Shown: in pieces, positions 8,876 to 16,699 of the stretch
How positions within the stretch are numbered: the stretch's first letter is position 1
Layout: every line of letters starts with the position of its first letter
Assembly: GCF_036964905.1 (NCBI RefSeq)
Contig: NZ_JBALHR010000002.1
Coordinates: 186,001 to 250,000 of the forward strand
Direction of reading: 5' to 3'
Source: Gemmobacter denitrificans
GTDB lineage: Bacteria > Pseudomonadota > Alphaproteobacteria > Rhodobacterales > Rhodobacteraceae
Length of the DNA: 64,000 nucleotides
Position numbers and translations under genes: made by a program
The notes under the pieces: model-generated
Databases searched by the model: none
What the model saw: only the letters and a program-made list of their open reading frames with translations
Told to the model about the DNA's origin: nothing

Positions 8876-10474
8876 TCAGACCATCATTTCCTTGGTCGCG
8901 GTCAGTTTCAGTTCGGGGTGATCCCGTTCCACCCGGTCGATATCCCACCGCAGCCGGGTCAGATAGACCAGATCGCCGTCATTGTCCTGCGCCATATGGC
9001 CCTTGTTGACGTTGACGAACTTTTCCACCTCCAGCTTCGGCCCCGTCAGCCAGCGGGCCGAAGTGAACTGGCTGGGTTCAAACCGGACGGGCAAGCCGTA
9101 TTCCTGTTCGATCCGGCTGGCCAGCACGTCGAATTGCAGCGCCCCCACCACCCCCACGATGAAGCCCGAACCGATCATCGGCTTGAACACCTTGGCTGCG
9201 CCTTCTTCGGCGAATTGCATCAGCGCCTTTTCCAGATGCTTGGCCTTCATCGGATCGCCCGCCCGAACGCCCTGCAGCAATTCGGGTGCGAAAGACGGAA
9301 TGCCGGTGAAGCGCAGCTTCTCGCCCTCGGTCAGCGCATCGCCAATGCGCAATTGCCCGTGGTTCGGGATGCCGATGATATCGCCCGCCCAAGCCTCTTC
9401 GGCCAGTTCACGGTCGGCAGCCAGAAACAGCACCGGGTTCGAAATGGCCATGGGCTTGCCCGAACGCACATGGGTCAACTTCATCCCACGTTCGAAATGG
9501 CCCGAGGCCAGGCGCACAAAGGCCACGCGGTCGCGGTGCTTGGGGTCCATATTGGCCTGCACCTTAAACACCACACCGGTCACCGGCGTTTCCTCGGGCG
9601 CCACCTTGCGGCTGGCCGTGGGCTGCGGCTGCGGCTCGGGTCCGTATTTGCCGATACCATCCATCAATTCCTTCACCCCGAAGGAGTTGATGGCCGAGCC
9701 GAACCAGATCGGGGTCATCGATCCATTGAGCAAGGCCGCGCGGTCAAAGCCGGGCAGCAGCTCGCGCGCCATTTCCAGCTCTTCGCGCAGTTTGGCCAGC
9801 AGATCGGCAGGCACATGCTGTTCCAGCAGCGGATCGTCGAGGCCCTTGATCTGGATCGTTTCCGCCACCCGGTTGCGGTCGGCGCGGTCCATCAGCTCCA
9901 GCCGGTCATTCAGGATGTCATAACAGCCCAGAAACTCGCGCCCTTGCCCGATGGGCCAGCTTGCGGGTGAAACGTCGATGGCCAGGTTTTCCTGAATCTC
10001 GTCGATGATCTCGAAGGTGTCGCGCGCCTCGCGGTCCATCTTGTTACAAAAGGTCAGGATCGGCAGGTCGCGCAATCGGCAGACCTCGAACAGCTTGCGG
10101 GTCTGGCTTTCCACCCCTTTGGCGCCGTCGATCACCATGACCGCGCAGTCCACTGCCGTCAGCGTGCGATAGGTGTCTTCGGAAAAGTCGCTGTGGCCGG
10201 GCGTATCGACCAGATTGAACCGGAACTGGCCAAAATCGAACGACATGGCCGAGGCGGAAACCGAAATCCCACGCTCCTGCTCCATCTTGATGAAGTCAGA
10301 CCGCGTGCGCCGCGCCTCGCCCTTGGCGCGCACCTGGCCCGCCATCTGGATCGCGCCACCGAACAGCAGGAACTTTTCGGTCAGCGTGGTTTTCCCCGCA
10401 TCCGGGTGTGCGATGATCGCAAAGGTCCGGCGGCGGGCGATTTCGGGCGGAAGGGTGGGGCGATTGTCCAGCAT
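8876..10474 (-). CDS. prfC: Peptide chain release factor 3
   Basis: 532-residue translational GTPase that recycles RF1/RF2 from the ribosome after termination. The start MLDNRPTLPPEIARRRTFAI was chosen because it matches the family N-terminus and length; the longer open frame upstream runs through a dispersed repeat. GTPase motifs are AHPDAGKTT (G1), DTPGHSDF (G3) and NKMD (G4); the rest matches RF3 domains II-III. It lies on the minus strand with no operon partner visible. A Rhodobacterales-type hairpin repeat sits directly upstream. Confidence 0.96.
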   Translation of the reverse strand: MLDNRPTLPPEIARRRTFAIIAHPDAGKTTLTEKFLLFGGAIQMAGQVRAKGEARRTRSDFIKMEQERGISVSASAMSFDFGQFRFNLVDTPGHSDFSEDTYRTLTAVDCAVMVIDGAKGVESQTRKLFEVCRLRDLPILTFCNKMDREARDTFEIIDEIQENLAIDVSPASWPIGQGREFLGCYDILNDRLELMDRADRNRVAETIQIKGLDDPLLEQHVPADLLAKLREELEMARELLPGFDRAALLNGSMTPIWFGSAINSFGVKELMDGIGKYGPEPQPQPTASRKVAPEETPVTGVVFKVQANMDPKHRDRVAFVRLASGHFERGMKLTHVRSGKPMAISNPVLFLAADRELAEEAWAGDIIGIPNHGQLRIGDALTEGEKLRFTGIPSFAPELLQGVRAGDPMKAKHLEKALMQFAEEGAAKVFKPMIGSGFIVGVVGALQFDVLASRIEQEYGLPVRFEPSQFTSARWLTGPKLEVEKFVNVNKGHMAQDNDGDLVYLTRLRWDIDRVERDHPELKLTATKEMMV

Positions 10475-10517
10475 GGCGCGCAGATAGCCCGGCGCGGCCC
10501 TGTCTGGCAAGGGCCGA

Positions 10518-10570
10518 GCGGGGGCTTTGCCCCCGCATCCCCAGGATATTTGGGCCAAGATAACGGGGAA
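10518..10570 (+). repeat. Dispersed hairpin repeat, family 1, copy A
   Basis: Perfect hairpin GCGGGGGC-TTT-GCCCCCGC followed by a C-rich spacer, an AT-rich segment (GGATATTT) and the block CCAAGATAA. The same architecture recurs at 57082-57140. It lies just upstream of prfC. From memory, such GC-hairpin plus CCAAGAT elements are very common between genes of Rhodobacterales; their function is not known to me. Confidence 0.75.
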
Positions 10571-10642
10571 TGACTTGATCGGATTTAGCGATCAGTGTGA
10601 GATTTGATCGGCCTATTCGATCAGTTGGGCAGCCGTCCGGTG

Positions 10643-11653
10643 TCAGCGCCCGCCGCGGCTGCGGGCCCGCAACTGGGGTTCCAGCGCCTCCAGCAGGTTG
10701 CGCCCGGCCTCAGAACCGAAATGCTGGTTCTGGTTCAGTCCGGGGAAACGGGCCTTCACTTCGGCCGACAGTTCCACGGGCAGACGCGACAGGGTGGCTT
10801 CTGTCACCAGCAGGCTTTCTGCCGGAATGCCCTCGGCATAGATGATTTCATGGCGGTCGAACACAAGGCTGAAGTAATCGGCATAGCCGCCTTCGCGCAG
10901 GAAGATGGTTTCTTCATTCACCAGATGGCGGGCCTGCACCAGCAATTCGGAAGTGGCCGACCCGGCGATGCGCTGGCGCTGATAAAGAAACATGCGGTGG
11001 TGCTGGCTGACGATGAGATCGCCGGCATTGCCCATGGCCCCTGCTGTGATGACAACGGGGGCAAAGGGGCCAACGGCGCGCAGCGTGGCGCGGCCGATCC
11101 AACGGATCGGCTGGGGCCCATGATCGCGGGTCAACACCCGGTCGCCGGGGATCAGCGTTTCGATCCGGCTCTGGCTGCCATCGGCCTTGGTGATCGCGGT
11201 GCCGCGCAGGAAACTGACGCAAAGAAGATCCGACAGGTGAGTCGATTCCGGTGCTTCTTCGGCATGGACCAGCGTGTAGTGGATACCTGCGCCCATCGGT
11301 GACAAGGGCAGGGCGAAATGCCCTTCGCCGGGAATCGCCAGCAAGAGAAGGGCGACCTTGTCGCCGTCATCGCCCATCAGCGTATAGCGGCAAAGCATCT
11401 GCAGCGGGGTGCCCGGTTCCCCGCATTGCGACCCTGCGGCCAGAATGGCCATGCCGCTGCTGCGGTCAAGCACAAGGCGCAGGGCTTCGGTTTCGCGGTC
11501 CAGCAGATAGATGTCGCCGTGACAGACTTCGTCAGGCGGGGCCAGGGGGTCGCCCTGATTGACGCCGTTTACCACATAGATCGCCTCTGCCGGAAAGACC
11601 ATGCAGGCCTGACCGGGAAGCGAAGTCGGTGCGGGGGCGGAGTCGGCATGCAT
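10643..11653 (-). CDS. Hint-domain protein (self-processing-type fold)
   Basis: 336-residue protein with a C-terminal Hint (hedgehog/intein) domain: FLRGTAITKADG, a PGDRVLTRDHGPQPIRWIG block near 170-190, and SQHHRMFL. The nucleophile position of the usual C-F-x-x-G-T motif is Ser147 here (S-F-L-R-G-T); a Cys lies two residues earlier (145). The N-terminal half shows no recognised domain or signal peptide. The start is uncertain between 11653 and an internal ATG at 11602. It is divergent from the SDR gene. Related proteins are common in Rhodobacteraceae, often secreted or autoproteolytic by inference; the function here is unknown. Confidence 0.8.
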   Translation of the reverse strand: MHADSAPAPTSLPGQACMVFPAEAIYVVNGVNQGDPLAPPDEVCHGDIYLLDRETEALRLVLDRSSGMAILAAGSQCGEPGTPLQMLCRYTLMGDDGDKVALLLLAIPGEGHFALPLSPMGAGIHYTLVHAEEAPESTHLSDLLCVSFLRGTAITKADGSQSRIETLIPGDRVLTRDHGPQPIRWIGRATLRAVGPFAPVVITAGAMGNAGDLIVSQHHRMFLYQRQRIAGSATSELLVQARHLVNEETIFLREGGYADYFSLVFDRHEIIYAEGIPAESLLVTEATLSRLPVELSAEVKARFPGLNQNQHFGSEAGRNLLEALEPQLRARSRGGR

Positions 11654-11740
11654 CGGGCGGATTCTCGGGTCTTGGTCTTGTCGTGCTGACCTAGGCGGGT
11701 GGGCAGCCCTTGCCTATAGGTAAAGCTGGAATTGCAGCAA

Positions 11741-11763
11741 AAATCCGGCGGTTTCGCGGATTT
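11741..11763. repeat. Inverted repeat in the Hint/SDR divergent spacer
   Basis: AAATCCG / CGGATTT, 7-bp arms with a 9-base spacer, in the 170-base region between the two divergent genes. An 8-bp palindrome CCTATAGG lies just before it at 11713-11720 and could overlap a -10 box. Candidate operator; the regulator is unknown. Confidence 0.35.
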
Positions 11764-11823
11764 CCCTTGCCCTTCTGGCAGGCTAACCTGCGGTCATCAC
11801 AAAGGCCAAGCGGGAGAGCAGGG

Positions 11824-12603
11824 ATGGATCTGGGAATTTCGGGCAAACGGGCGCTGGTTTGTGCGTCCTCGCGGGGGCTGGGTCTGGGATGCGCGCGGGC
11901 GCTGGCGGCTGCTGGGGTGGATCTGGTGATGAATGCCCGGGGGCAGGCCGCATTGGATGAAGCCGCCACCGGGATTCGGGCAGAGTTTGGTGTGTCGGTG
12001 ACGGTGGTGGCTGCCGATATCACCACCGAGGCCGGGCGGGCCGAGGTTCTGGCGCTGGCGGATGCGGTGGATATCCTGGTCACCAATGCGGGCGGGCCGC
12101 CCCCGGGGCTGTGGAGGGATTGGGGGCGCGATGATTTCATCCGGGCGCTGGATGCCAATATGCTGACCCCGATCGCGCTGATGACGGCGCTGTTGCCTGG
12201 CATGATGGCGCGGGGCTGGGGGCGTGTCATCAACATCACCTCGCAATCGGTGAAGGCGCCGATCCCGCAGCTTGGCCTGTCGAACAGTGCCCGCGCCGGG
12301 CTGACCGGCTATGTCGCGGGCACGGCGCGGCAGGTGGCCCCGCATGGGGTGACCATCAACAATCTGTTGCCCGGTATCCATGATACCGACCGCGCCACGG
12401 CGCTGGATGGCGGGGTGGTGAAAGCGCAGGGCATTACGCTGGAAGAGGCGCGGGCGCAGCGCATGGCCACGATTCCCGCCCGCCGTTATGGGACGGCCGC
12501 CGAATTCGGCGCGATGTGCGCCTTTCTGGCCAGCCAGCATGCCGGATTCATCGTCGGGCAGAACATCCTGCTGGATGGCGGGGCGACCAACGCGACGCTG
12601 TGA
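11824..12603 (+). CDS. SDR-family oxidoreductase lacking the YxxxK pair
   Basis: 259-residue Rossmann-fold protein of the short-chain dehydrogenase/reductase family. The start follows a GGGAG ribosome binding site. Visible are the nucleotide loop CASSRGLGLG, VTNAG (residues 86-90), and NITSQS with a Ser at 140, but the catalytic Tyr/Lys positions read L-S-N-S-A-R (about 152-157), so the YxxxK pair is absent. This LSNSxRAG pattern occurs in a subset of SDRs annotated as 3-oxoacyl-ACP reductase-like; activity cannot be assumed. An ABC ATPase gene follows 61 bases downstream on the same strand. Confidence 0.85.
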   Translation: MDLGISGKRALVCASSRGLGLGCARALAAAGVDLVMNARGQAALDEAATGIRAEFGVSVTVVAADITTEAGRAEVLALADAVDILVTNAGGPPPGLWRDWGRDDFIRALDANMLTPIALMTALLPGMMARGWGRVINITSQSVKAPIPQLGLSNSARAGLTGYVAGTARQVAPHGVTINNLLPGIHDTDRATALDGGVVKAQGITLEEARAQRMATIPARRYGTAAEFGAMCAFLASQHAGFIVGQNILLDGGATNATL

Positions 12604-12664
12604 TGCTTGCCGCGCCGGGGCGAGGCTGCTACGGAAAGGCCGACACAATCACTCGGAAAGCCCC

Positions 12665-13762
12665 GTGACGCCAGCCCCCCGCCTTGAGGTGCAGAGCCTG
12701 ACCCGCAGTTTTGGCGGCAAACCGGTGGTGGATGGCGTATCGCTGACCATTGCCGCGGGGCAGGTAACCTGTCTGCTTGGGCCGTCGGGCTGCGGCAAAT
12801 CCACCACGCTGCGGATGATTGCCGGGGTGGAACTGCCAGATACGGGCCGCATCCTGATTGACGGGGCCGAGGTCTGCGGCCCGAGCCACATCACGCCGCC
12901 AGAAGCCCGGGGCATCGGCATGATGTTCCAGGATTTCGCATTGTTTCCGCATTTGACGGTTGCACAGAATGTGGGTTTTGGCCTGAAGGGCGACCGGGTA
13001 TCGCGTGCTGCACGGGTGGGCGAATTGCTGGAACGGGTGAACCTGACTGGCTATGGCGACAAGCATCCGCACCAGCTTTCGGGGGGCGAACAGCAGCGGG
13101 TCGCCTTGGCCCGGGCGCTGGCGCCCCGGCCAAGGCTGATGCTGATGGACGAACCCTTTTCAGGGCTGGACAACCGGTTGCGCGATGGCATCCGCGACAC
13201 CACGCTGGCCGTGTTGAAGGAGGAAGGCGCCGCTGTTCTTCTGGTGACGCATGAACCGGACGAGGCGTTGCGCATGGCCGATGAAATCGCGCTGATGCGC
13301 GGCGGTCGGATCGTGCAAAGCGGATCGCCCTATCATGTCTACATGAAGCCCGCCGACAAGGCGGCGGCGGCTTTCTTCAGCGATATCAACGTGATCAAAG
13401 GTATATCCCGGGGGGCGCTGACGCCGACGCCCTTTGGCGATTTCCTGACGCCCGGCCATGCCGATGGGGCCGAGGTGGAAATCATCATTCGCCCTCAGCA
13501 TCTGAAGATCGATTTCGACAGGGCCGGGCGCGGCCCGAACCCCACGCCGCAAGATGGCACCCCGGCCCGGGGCCGGGTGCGACGCGCGCGGTTTCTGGGC
13601 CGCGAAAGCCTGATCGAATTCGAGATGGATTATGATGGATCGACCCTGACGGCAGCGGTTCCGGGCGTATTTTTGCCCAAGGCGGAAACGCCGCTCTGGC
13701 TCATGATCCGGCGGGATCGGTGTTTCGTGTTCCCGGCGCGTCGTGGATTGACAGATCAGTGA
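12665..13762 (+). CDS. ABC transporter ATP-binding protein (FbpC/PotA-like), no permease nearby
   Basis: 365-residue ABC ATPase, GTG start after GGAAAG. Walker A GPSGCGKST, Q-loop MMFQDFALFPH, signature LSGGEQQRVALARAL, Walker B LMLMDEPFSGLD and H-loop THEPDEAL are all present. A C-terminal region of about 130 residues resembles the TOBE regulatory domain of Fe3+, spermidine or sulfate importers. No permease or binding protein gene is adjacent, so the substrate is unknown. Its last 62 bases overlap the 3' end of the convergent WYL regulator gene. Confidence 0.88.
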   Translation: MTPAPRLEVQSLTRSFGGKPVVDGVSLTIAAGQVTCLLGPSGCGKSTTLRMIAGVELPDTGRILIDGAEVCGPSHITPPEARGIGMMFQDFALFPHLTVAQNVGFGLKGDRVSRAARVGELLERVNLTGYGDKHPHQLSGGEQQRVALARALAPRPRLMLMDEPFSGLDNRLRDGIRDTTLAVLKEEGAAVLLVTHEPDEALRMADEIALMRGGRIVQSGSPYHVYMKPADKAAAAFFSDINVIKGISRGALTPTPFGDFLTPGHADGAEVEIIIRPQHLKIDFDRAGRGPNPTPQDGTPARGRVRRARFLGRESLIEFEMDYDGSTLTAAVPGVFLPKAETPLWLMIRRDRCFVFPARRGLTDQ

Positions 13763-14456
13763 CCGGGCTTTCGGTCGCGGTTTCGCCCTGCGCAAGGCGT
13801 GCCCGATAATCCTCAAGCCTGCGGCCCGGTTCATCGGGGAAATGTTCCAGCGTTTCCGAAATCGCCACGATGCGATCCACCCGGAAGGCGCGGAAATCGC
13901 GGCGGGCTTCGCACCAGGCTGCCAAGGTCCAGACACGACCCCAGAATTCCAGCTGCAAGGGGCGGATGTCACGATGGCTTTCGCGGCCCTGCAGGTCGAT
14001 ATAGCTGATCGACAGGCGCAGCCTTTCGCGGATGGCGCGGCGGATTGCGGGCAGATGTGGCGCGGCCCTTTGGGTTTCCGATCCGGTAAAGACGAACAGG
14101 TCATCGGTCTCTTCCCCAGGGGCAGGCGGCTGGACCGACGCGATCTTGGACGCCAACCCGCGTGCTGCCCGAGCCAACCCCGGATCGGCACCTTCGGCCA
14201 CCAGCCGGACCCCAAGTCGCAGCGCCTCCATCTCGGCGGCGGTCAGCACCATGGGGGGCAGGGTGATCGGTGCGCGCAGGATATAGCCCACGCCGCGTTC
14301 GCCTTCCAGCGGCAGGCCCGACGCCATCAGCGTGGCCATGTCGCGCCAGATCGTGCGGGTCGAAACCTCCAGCGCCTCGGCCAGTTCCGAGGCGCGGTGC
14401 AGCCGCCCGTCACGGAGCAGCTGGATCAGTTCGAACAGGCGGTCGGTCCGGCGCAT
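13701..14456 (-). CDS. YafY-type transcriptional regulator with HTH and WYL domains
   Basis: 251-residue regulator. The N-terminal winged helix (MRRTDRLFELIQLLRDG ... STRTIWRDMATL, residues 1-55) is of the HTH_11/DeoR-like type; a WYL domain follows (about 135-220, with LSISYIDLQGRE and LEFWGRVWTLAAWC). The start at MRRTDRLF is the family norm; the longer frame upstream is unlike the family. It lies 31 bases downstream of a small ABM-like gene, probably in one transcript. WYL proteins of this kind usually regulate a neighbouring small enzyme gene; the palindrome at 14904 is the likely site. Confidence 0.9.
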   Translation of the reverse strand: MRRTDRLFELIQLLRDGRLHRASELAEALEVSTRTIWRDMATLMASGLPLEGERGVGYILRAPITLPPMVLTAAEMEALRLGVRLVAEGADPGLARAARGLASKIASVQPPAPGEETDDLFVFTGSETQRAAPHLPAIRRAIRERLRLSISYIDLQGRESHRDIRPLQLEFWGRVWTLAAWCEARRDFRAFRVDRIVAISETLEHFPDEPGRRLEDYRARLAQGETATESPVTDLSIHDAPGTRNTDPAGS

Positions 14457-14487
14457 GACGCCACAGTGCCCGACCGCCCGCCCGTCA

Positions 14488-14856
14488 TCAACCACCGATC
14501 GACAGGTGAATCGGCTGGTGCGACATCTCGATGCTGCTGACATCGATCGCCGCCATGAAGGGGCCGAATTCGGCCATCTGCATGACCTGGGCAGCGGCGT
14601 CCTGTGCGGCTTGCAGGCTGTCCCAGACCACGAAATCGGTCCAGAGCCCGGTTTCATCGCGGATCAGCCTGCGAGAGACAAAGCCTGGCAGGGCCGCAAC
14701 TGCCGCTGCGCTGGCGCGGGCAGCATCTGTAAGGCTTTGATCTGAAACACCTTCGACTGTGCGAAAGCGCACCACTTCGGCGATGGGCGTGGCATTGGCA
14801 CCCCTTTGGGCATCAGCGGGGAAACGGGCAGGGCGGGCGGGGTGGAGGAAGGTCAT
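14488..14856 (-). CDS. Small antibiotic-biosynthesis-monooxygenase-like (dimeric alpha-beta barrel) protein
   Basis: 122-residue protein. The start is fixed by a strong AAGGAG ribosome binding site 7 bases before the ATG. The pattern EVVRFRTVEG ... ALPGFVSRRLIRDETGLWTDFVVWDSLQAAQDAA is typical of ABM-like ferredoxin-fold proteins, which act as small oxygenases or stress-related proteins. The substrate is unknown. First gene of a probable two-gene operon with the WYL regulator, preceded by a perfect palindrome. Confidence 0.75.
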   Translation of the reverse strand: MTFLHPARPARFPADAQRGANATPIAEVVRFRTVEGVSDQSLTDAARASAAAVAALPGFVSRRLIRDETGLWTDFVVWDSLQAAQDAAAQVMQMAEFGPFMAAIDVSSIEMSHQPIHLSIGG

Positions 14857-14903
14857 GCAAAGCTCCTTATTTGCGGGTGATGGGCTTTCCTCGCACAGGG
14901 CAA

Positions 14904-14921
14904 CTGACATATACCTGTCAG
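14904..14921. promoter_or_regulatory. Perfect palindromic operator candidate before the ABM-like/WYL operon
   Basis: CTGACATATACCTGTCAG: arms CTGACA / TGTCAG around TATACC, 47 bases upstream of the ABM-like start. The minus strand contains a TATATG that could be a -10 box within it. Similar TGACA-N-TGTCA palindromes occur before genes controlled by YafY-type regulators (recollection), which fits autoregulation by the downstream WYL protein. Confidence 0.6.
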
Positions 14922-15036
14922 CAATCCACCGAACCCGGGCGATTTTCTGCTGCGATGCCGCAGGCTTTGCGCAACAGTCCGGCCAGAACCGATCCACGAC
15001 GGGCGCATTTCGCCGCCCCAGCCCCAGGAGGCACTC

Positions 15037-15249
15037 ATGCTCAACAATATCGGCCTTCCCGGTCTTCTGCTTATCGCCGTTGTCGTTCTTGTCCTGTTTG
15101 GCAAGGGCAAGGTCTCGTCGCTGATGGGCGAGGTGGGCAAGGGCATCAAGGCGTTCAAAAGCGGCGTGAAGGAAGAGACCGCCGAAATCGAGGCCAAGAC
15201 CGAAGCTGCCGCGCGCGATGTGACGCCCGCCGAAAAGGACAAGGTCTGA
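15037..15249 (+). CDS. tatA: Sec-independent protein translocase subunit TatA
   Basis: 70-residue membrane protein with a single N-terminal helix (GLPGLLLIAVVVLVLFGKGKV), the FGKGK hinge, and an amphipathic helix followed by a charged tail. TatA oligomers form the passage of the twin-arginine export system for folded proteins. Ribosome binding site AGGAGG. First gene of tatABC, 53 bases before tatB. Confidence 0.95.
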   Translation: MLNNIGLPGLLLIAVVVLVLFGKGKVSSLMGEVGKGIKAFKSGVKEETAEIEAKTEAAARDVTPAEKDKV

Positions 15250-15302
15250 TCGCCGGTTCGGAACGCCAGTTCCCGGACCTTCAGACACCGGAAGGATAGA
15301 CC

Positions 15303-15803
15303 ATGTTCGATATCGGCTGGTCCGAAATGATGGTGGTGGGTGTGGTTGCCCTTGTCGTCATCGGGCCGAAAGACCTGCCGGAAATGTTCCGCACTCTGGG
15401 CCGGTTTACCGCCAAGGCCCGTGGCATGGCGCGCGAATTCCAGCGGGCGATGGAAAATGCGGCGGATGAGGCCGGTGTGAAGGATGTGGCCAAGGATCTG
15501 CGCGATGTCACATCTGCCCGCAACATGGGGCTGGATGCGGTCAAGACGGCGGCCAGCAAGTTTGAAGCCTGGGACCCGCTGAAGCCCAAGCCCGCCGCAC
15601 CGGTTGCGGCTGCGGCCAGCGCCGCCCCTGCAGCAGCGGCCGTGACACCCGAACCTGCCCCGCCACCTGCTGGGCCGCATACGGCGGCCTTGGCGGCCGA
15701 GGTGGCAGAACGGCGGGCCGCGCGGGCGGCAGACGCGGCGGCGCGGCAGGCGGCAAGTGACACGCCGCCCGTGGCCACGCCCGAACCGAAAGACGAGGCA
15801 TGA
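15303..15803 (+). CDS. tatB: Sec-independent protein translocase subunit TatB
   Basis: 166 residues: N-terminal MFDIGWSEMMVVGVVALVVIGPKDLPEM with the TatB-typical Glu and GPKDLP hinge, an amphipathic helix to about residue 75, then a long Ala/Pro-rich, probably disordered tail. TatB forms the signal-peptide receptor with TatC. Its stop overlaps the tatC start by four bases. Confidence 0.95.
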   Translation: MFDIGWSEMMVVGVVALVVIGPKDLPEMFRTLGRFTAKARGMAREFQRAMENAADEAGVKDVAKDLRDVTSARNMGLDAVKTAASKFEAWDPLKPKPAAPVAAAASAAPAAAAVTPEPAPPPAGPHTAALAAEVAERRAARAADAAARQAASDTPPVATPEPKDEA

Positions 15804-16699
15804 GCAACCAAGACCATATCGATGACAGCGCCGCGCCGCTGATCGAACATCTGGCCGAATTGCGGCGGCGGCTGATCTGGGCGGCCGGGTCCTTCATCGT
15901 GGCCATCCTGGCGGCCTTTGTCGTGGCCGAGCCGATCCTCGATTTCATGCTGCGCCCGATCGAGATGGTGATGCGGGAACTGGGCGATCCGAACCCGGTG
16001 ATGCAATATACGGCCCCGCAGGAATATTTCTTCACGCTGGTGCGGGTGTCGGTGGTGGTGGGCTTTGGCCTGTCCTTTCCGGTGATCGGCTATCAGCTGT
16101 GGCGTTTTGTTGCGCCGGGCCTGTATCGCAGCGAAAAGCGCGCTTTCCTGCCCTTCCTGATCGCCTCGCCCGTGCTGTTCCTGATCGGGGCAAGCTTTGC
16201 CTATCTGGTCGTCACGCCAATGGCGATGCGGTTCTTTCTGGGCTTTGCCGATGTGGCTTCGCTGCTGACAGCGATCGTGCCGCTGGTGGCCGATGCGCCT
16301 GTCGATGCGGTGGCCACAGCCCCCGCAGCCCCGTCCGAAGGGATCAGCATCGTCTTTCAGGGCAAGGTGAATGAAACGCTGGATATCATGCTGAAGCTTA
16401 TCATTGCCTTCGGCCTGTGCTTCCAACTGCCGGTGCTGCTGACGCTGATGGGCTCTGCCGGTCTGGTGTCGTCCAAGGGGCTCAAGGGGATGCGCAAATA
16501 TGCCATCGTGCTGATCCTGATGGTCGCCGCCATCGCAACGCCCCCGGATGTGATGAGCCAGCTGATCCTGTTCTTCGCCGTCTATCCGCTTTACGAATTG
16601 TCGATCCTGCTGATTTCGCGCTTTGAAAAGAAGCGCGAGGCGGAGCTGCGGGCCGAAGGCCTGTGGGATGAAACCGACGAGGAAAACGCCGACACATGA
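15800..16699 (+). CDS. tatC: Sec-independent protein translocase subunit TatC
   Basis: 299-residue polytopic inner-membrane protein, six predicted helices, with the N-terminal HLAELRRRLIW motif and FxVxPxxYEFS-type context typical of TatC. It recognises the twin-arginine signal. A larger than usual periplasmic loop with an Ala/Pro-rich stretch (about 165-185) is visible. It overlaps both neighbours by four bases (ATGA). Confidence 0.96.
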   Translation: MSNQDHIDDSAAPLIEHLAELRRRLIWAAGSFIVAILAAFVVAEPILDFMLRPIEMVMRELGDPNPVMQYTAPQEYFFTLVRVSVVVGFGLSFPVIGYQLWRFVAPGLYRSEKRAFLPFLIASPVLFLIGASFAYLVVTPMAMRFFLGFADVASLLTAIVPLVADAPVDAVATAPAAPSEGISIVFQGKVNETLDIMLKLIIAFGLCFQLPVLLTLMGSAGLVSSKGLKGMRKYAIVLILMVAAIATPPDVMSQLILFFAVYPLYELSILLISRFEKKREAELRAEGLWDETDEENADT

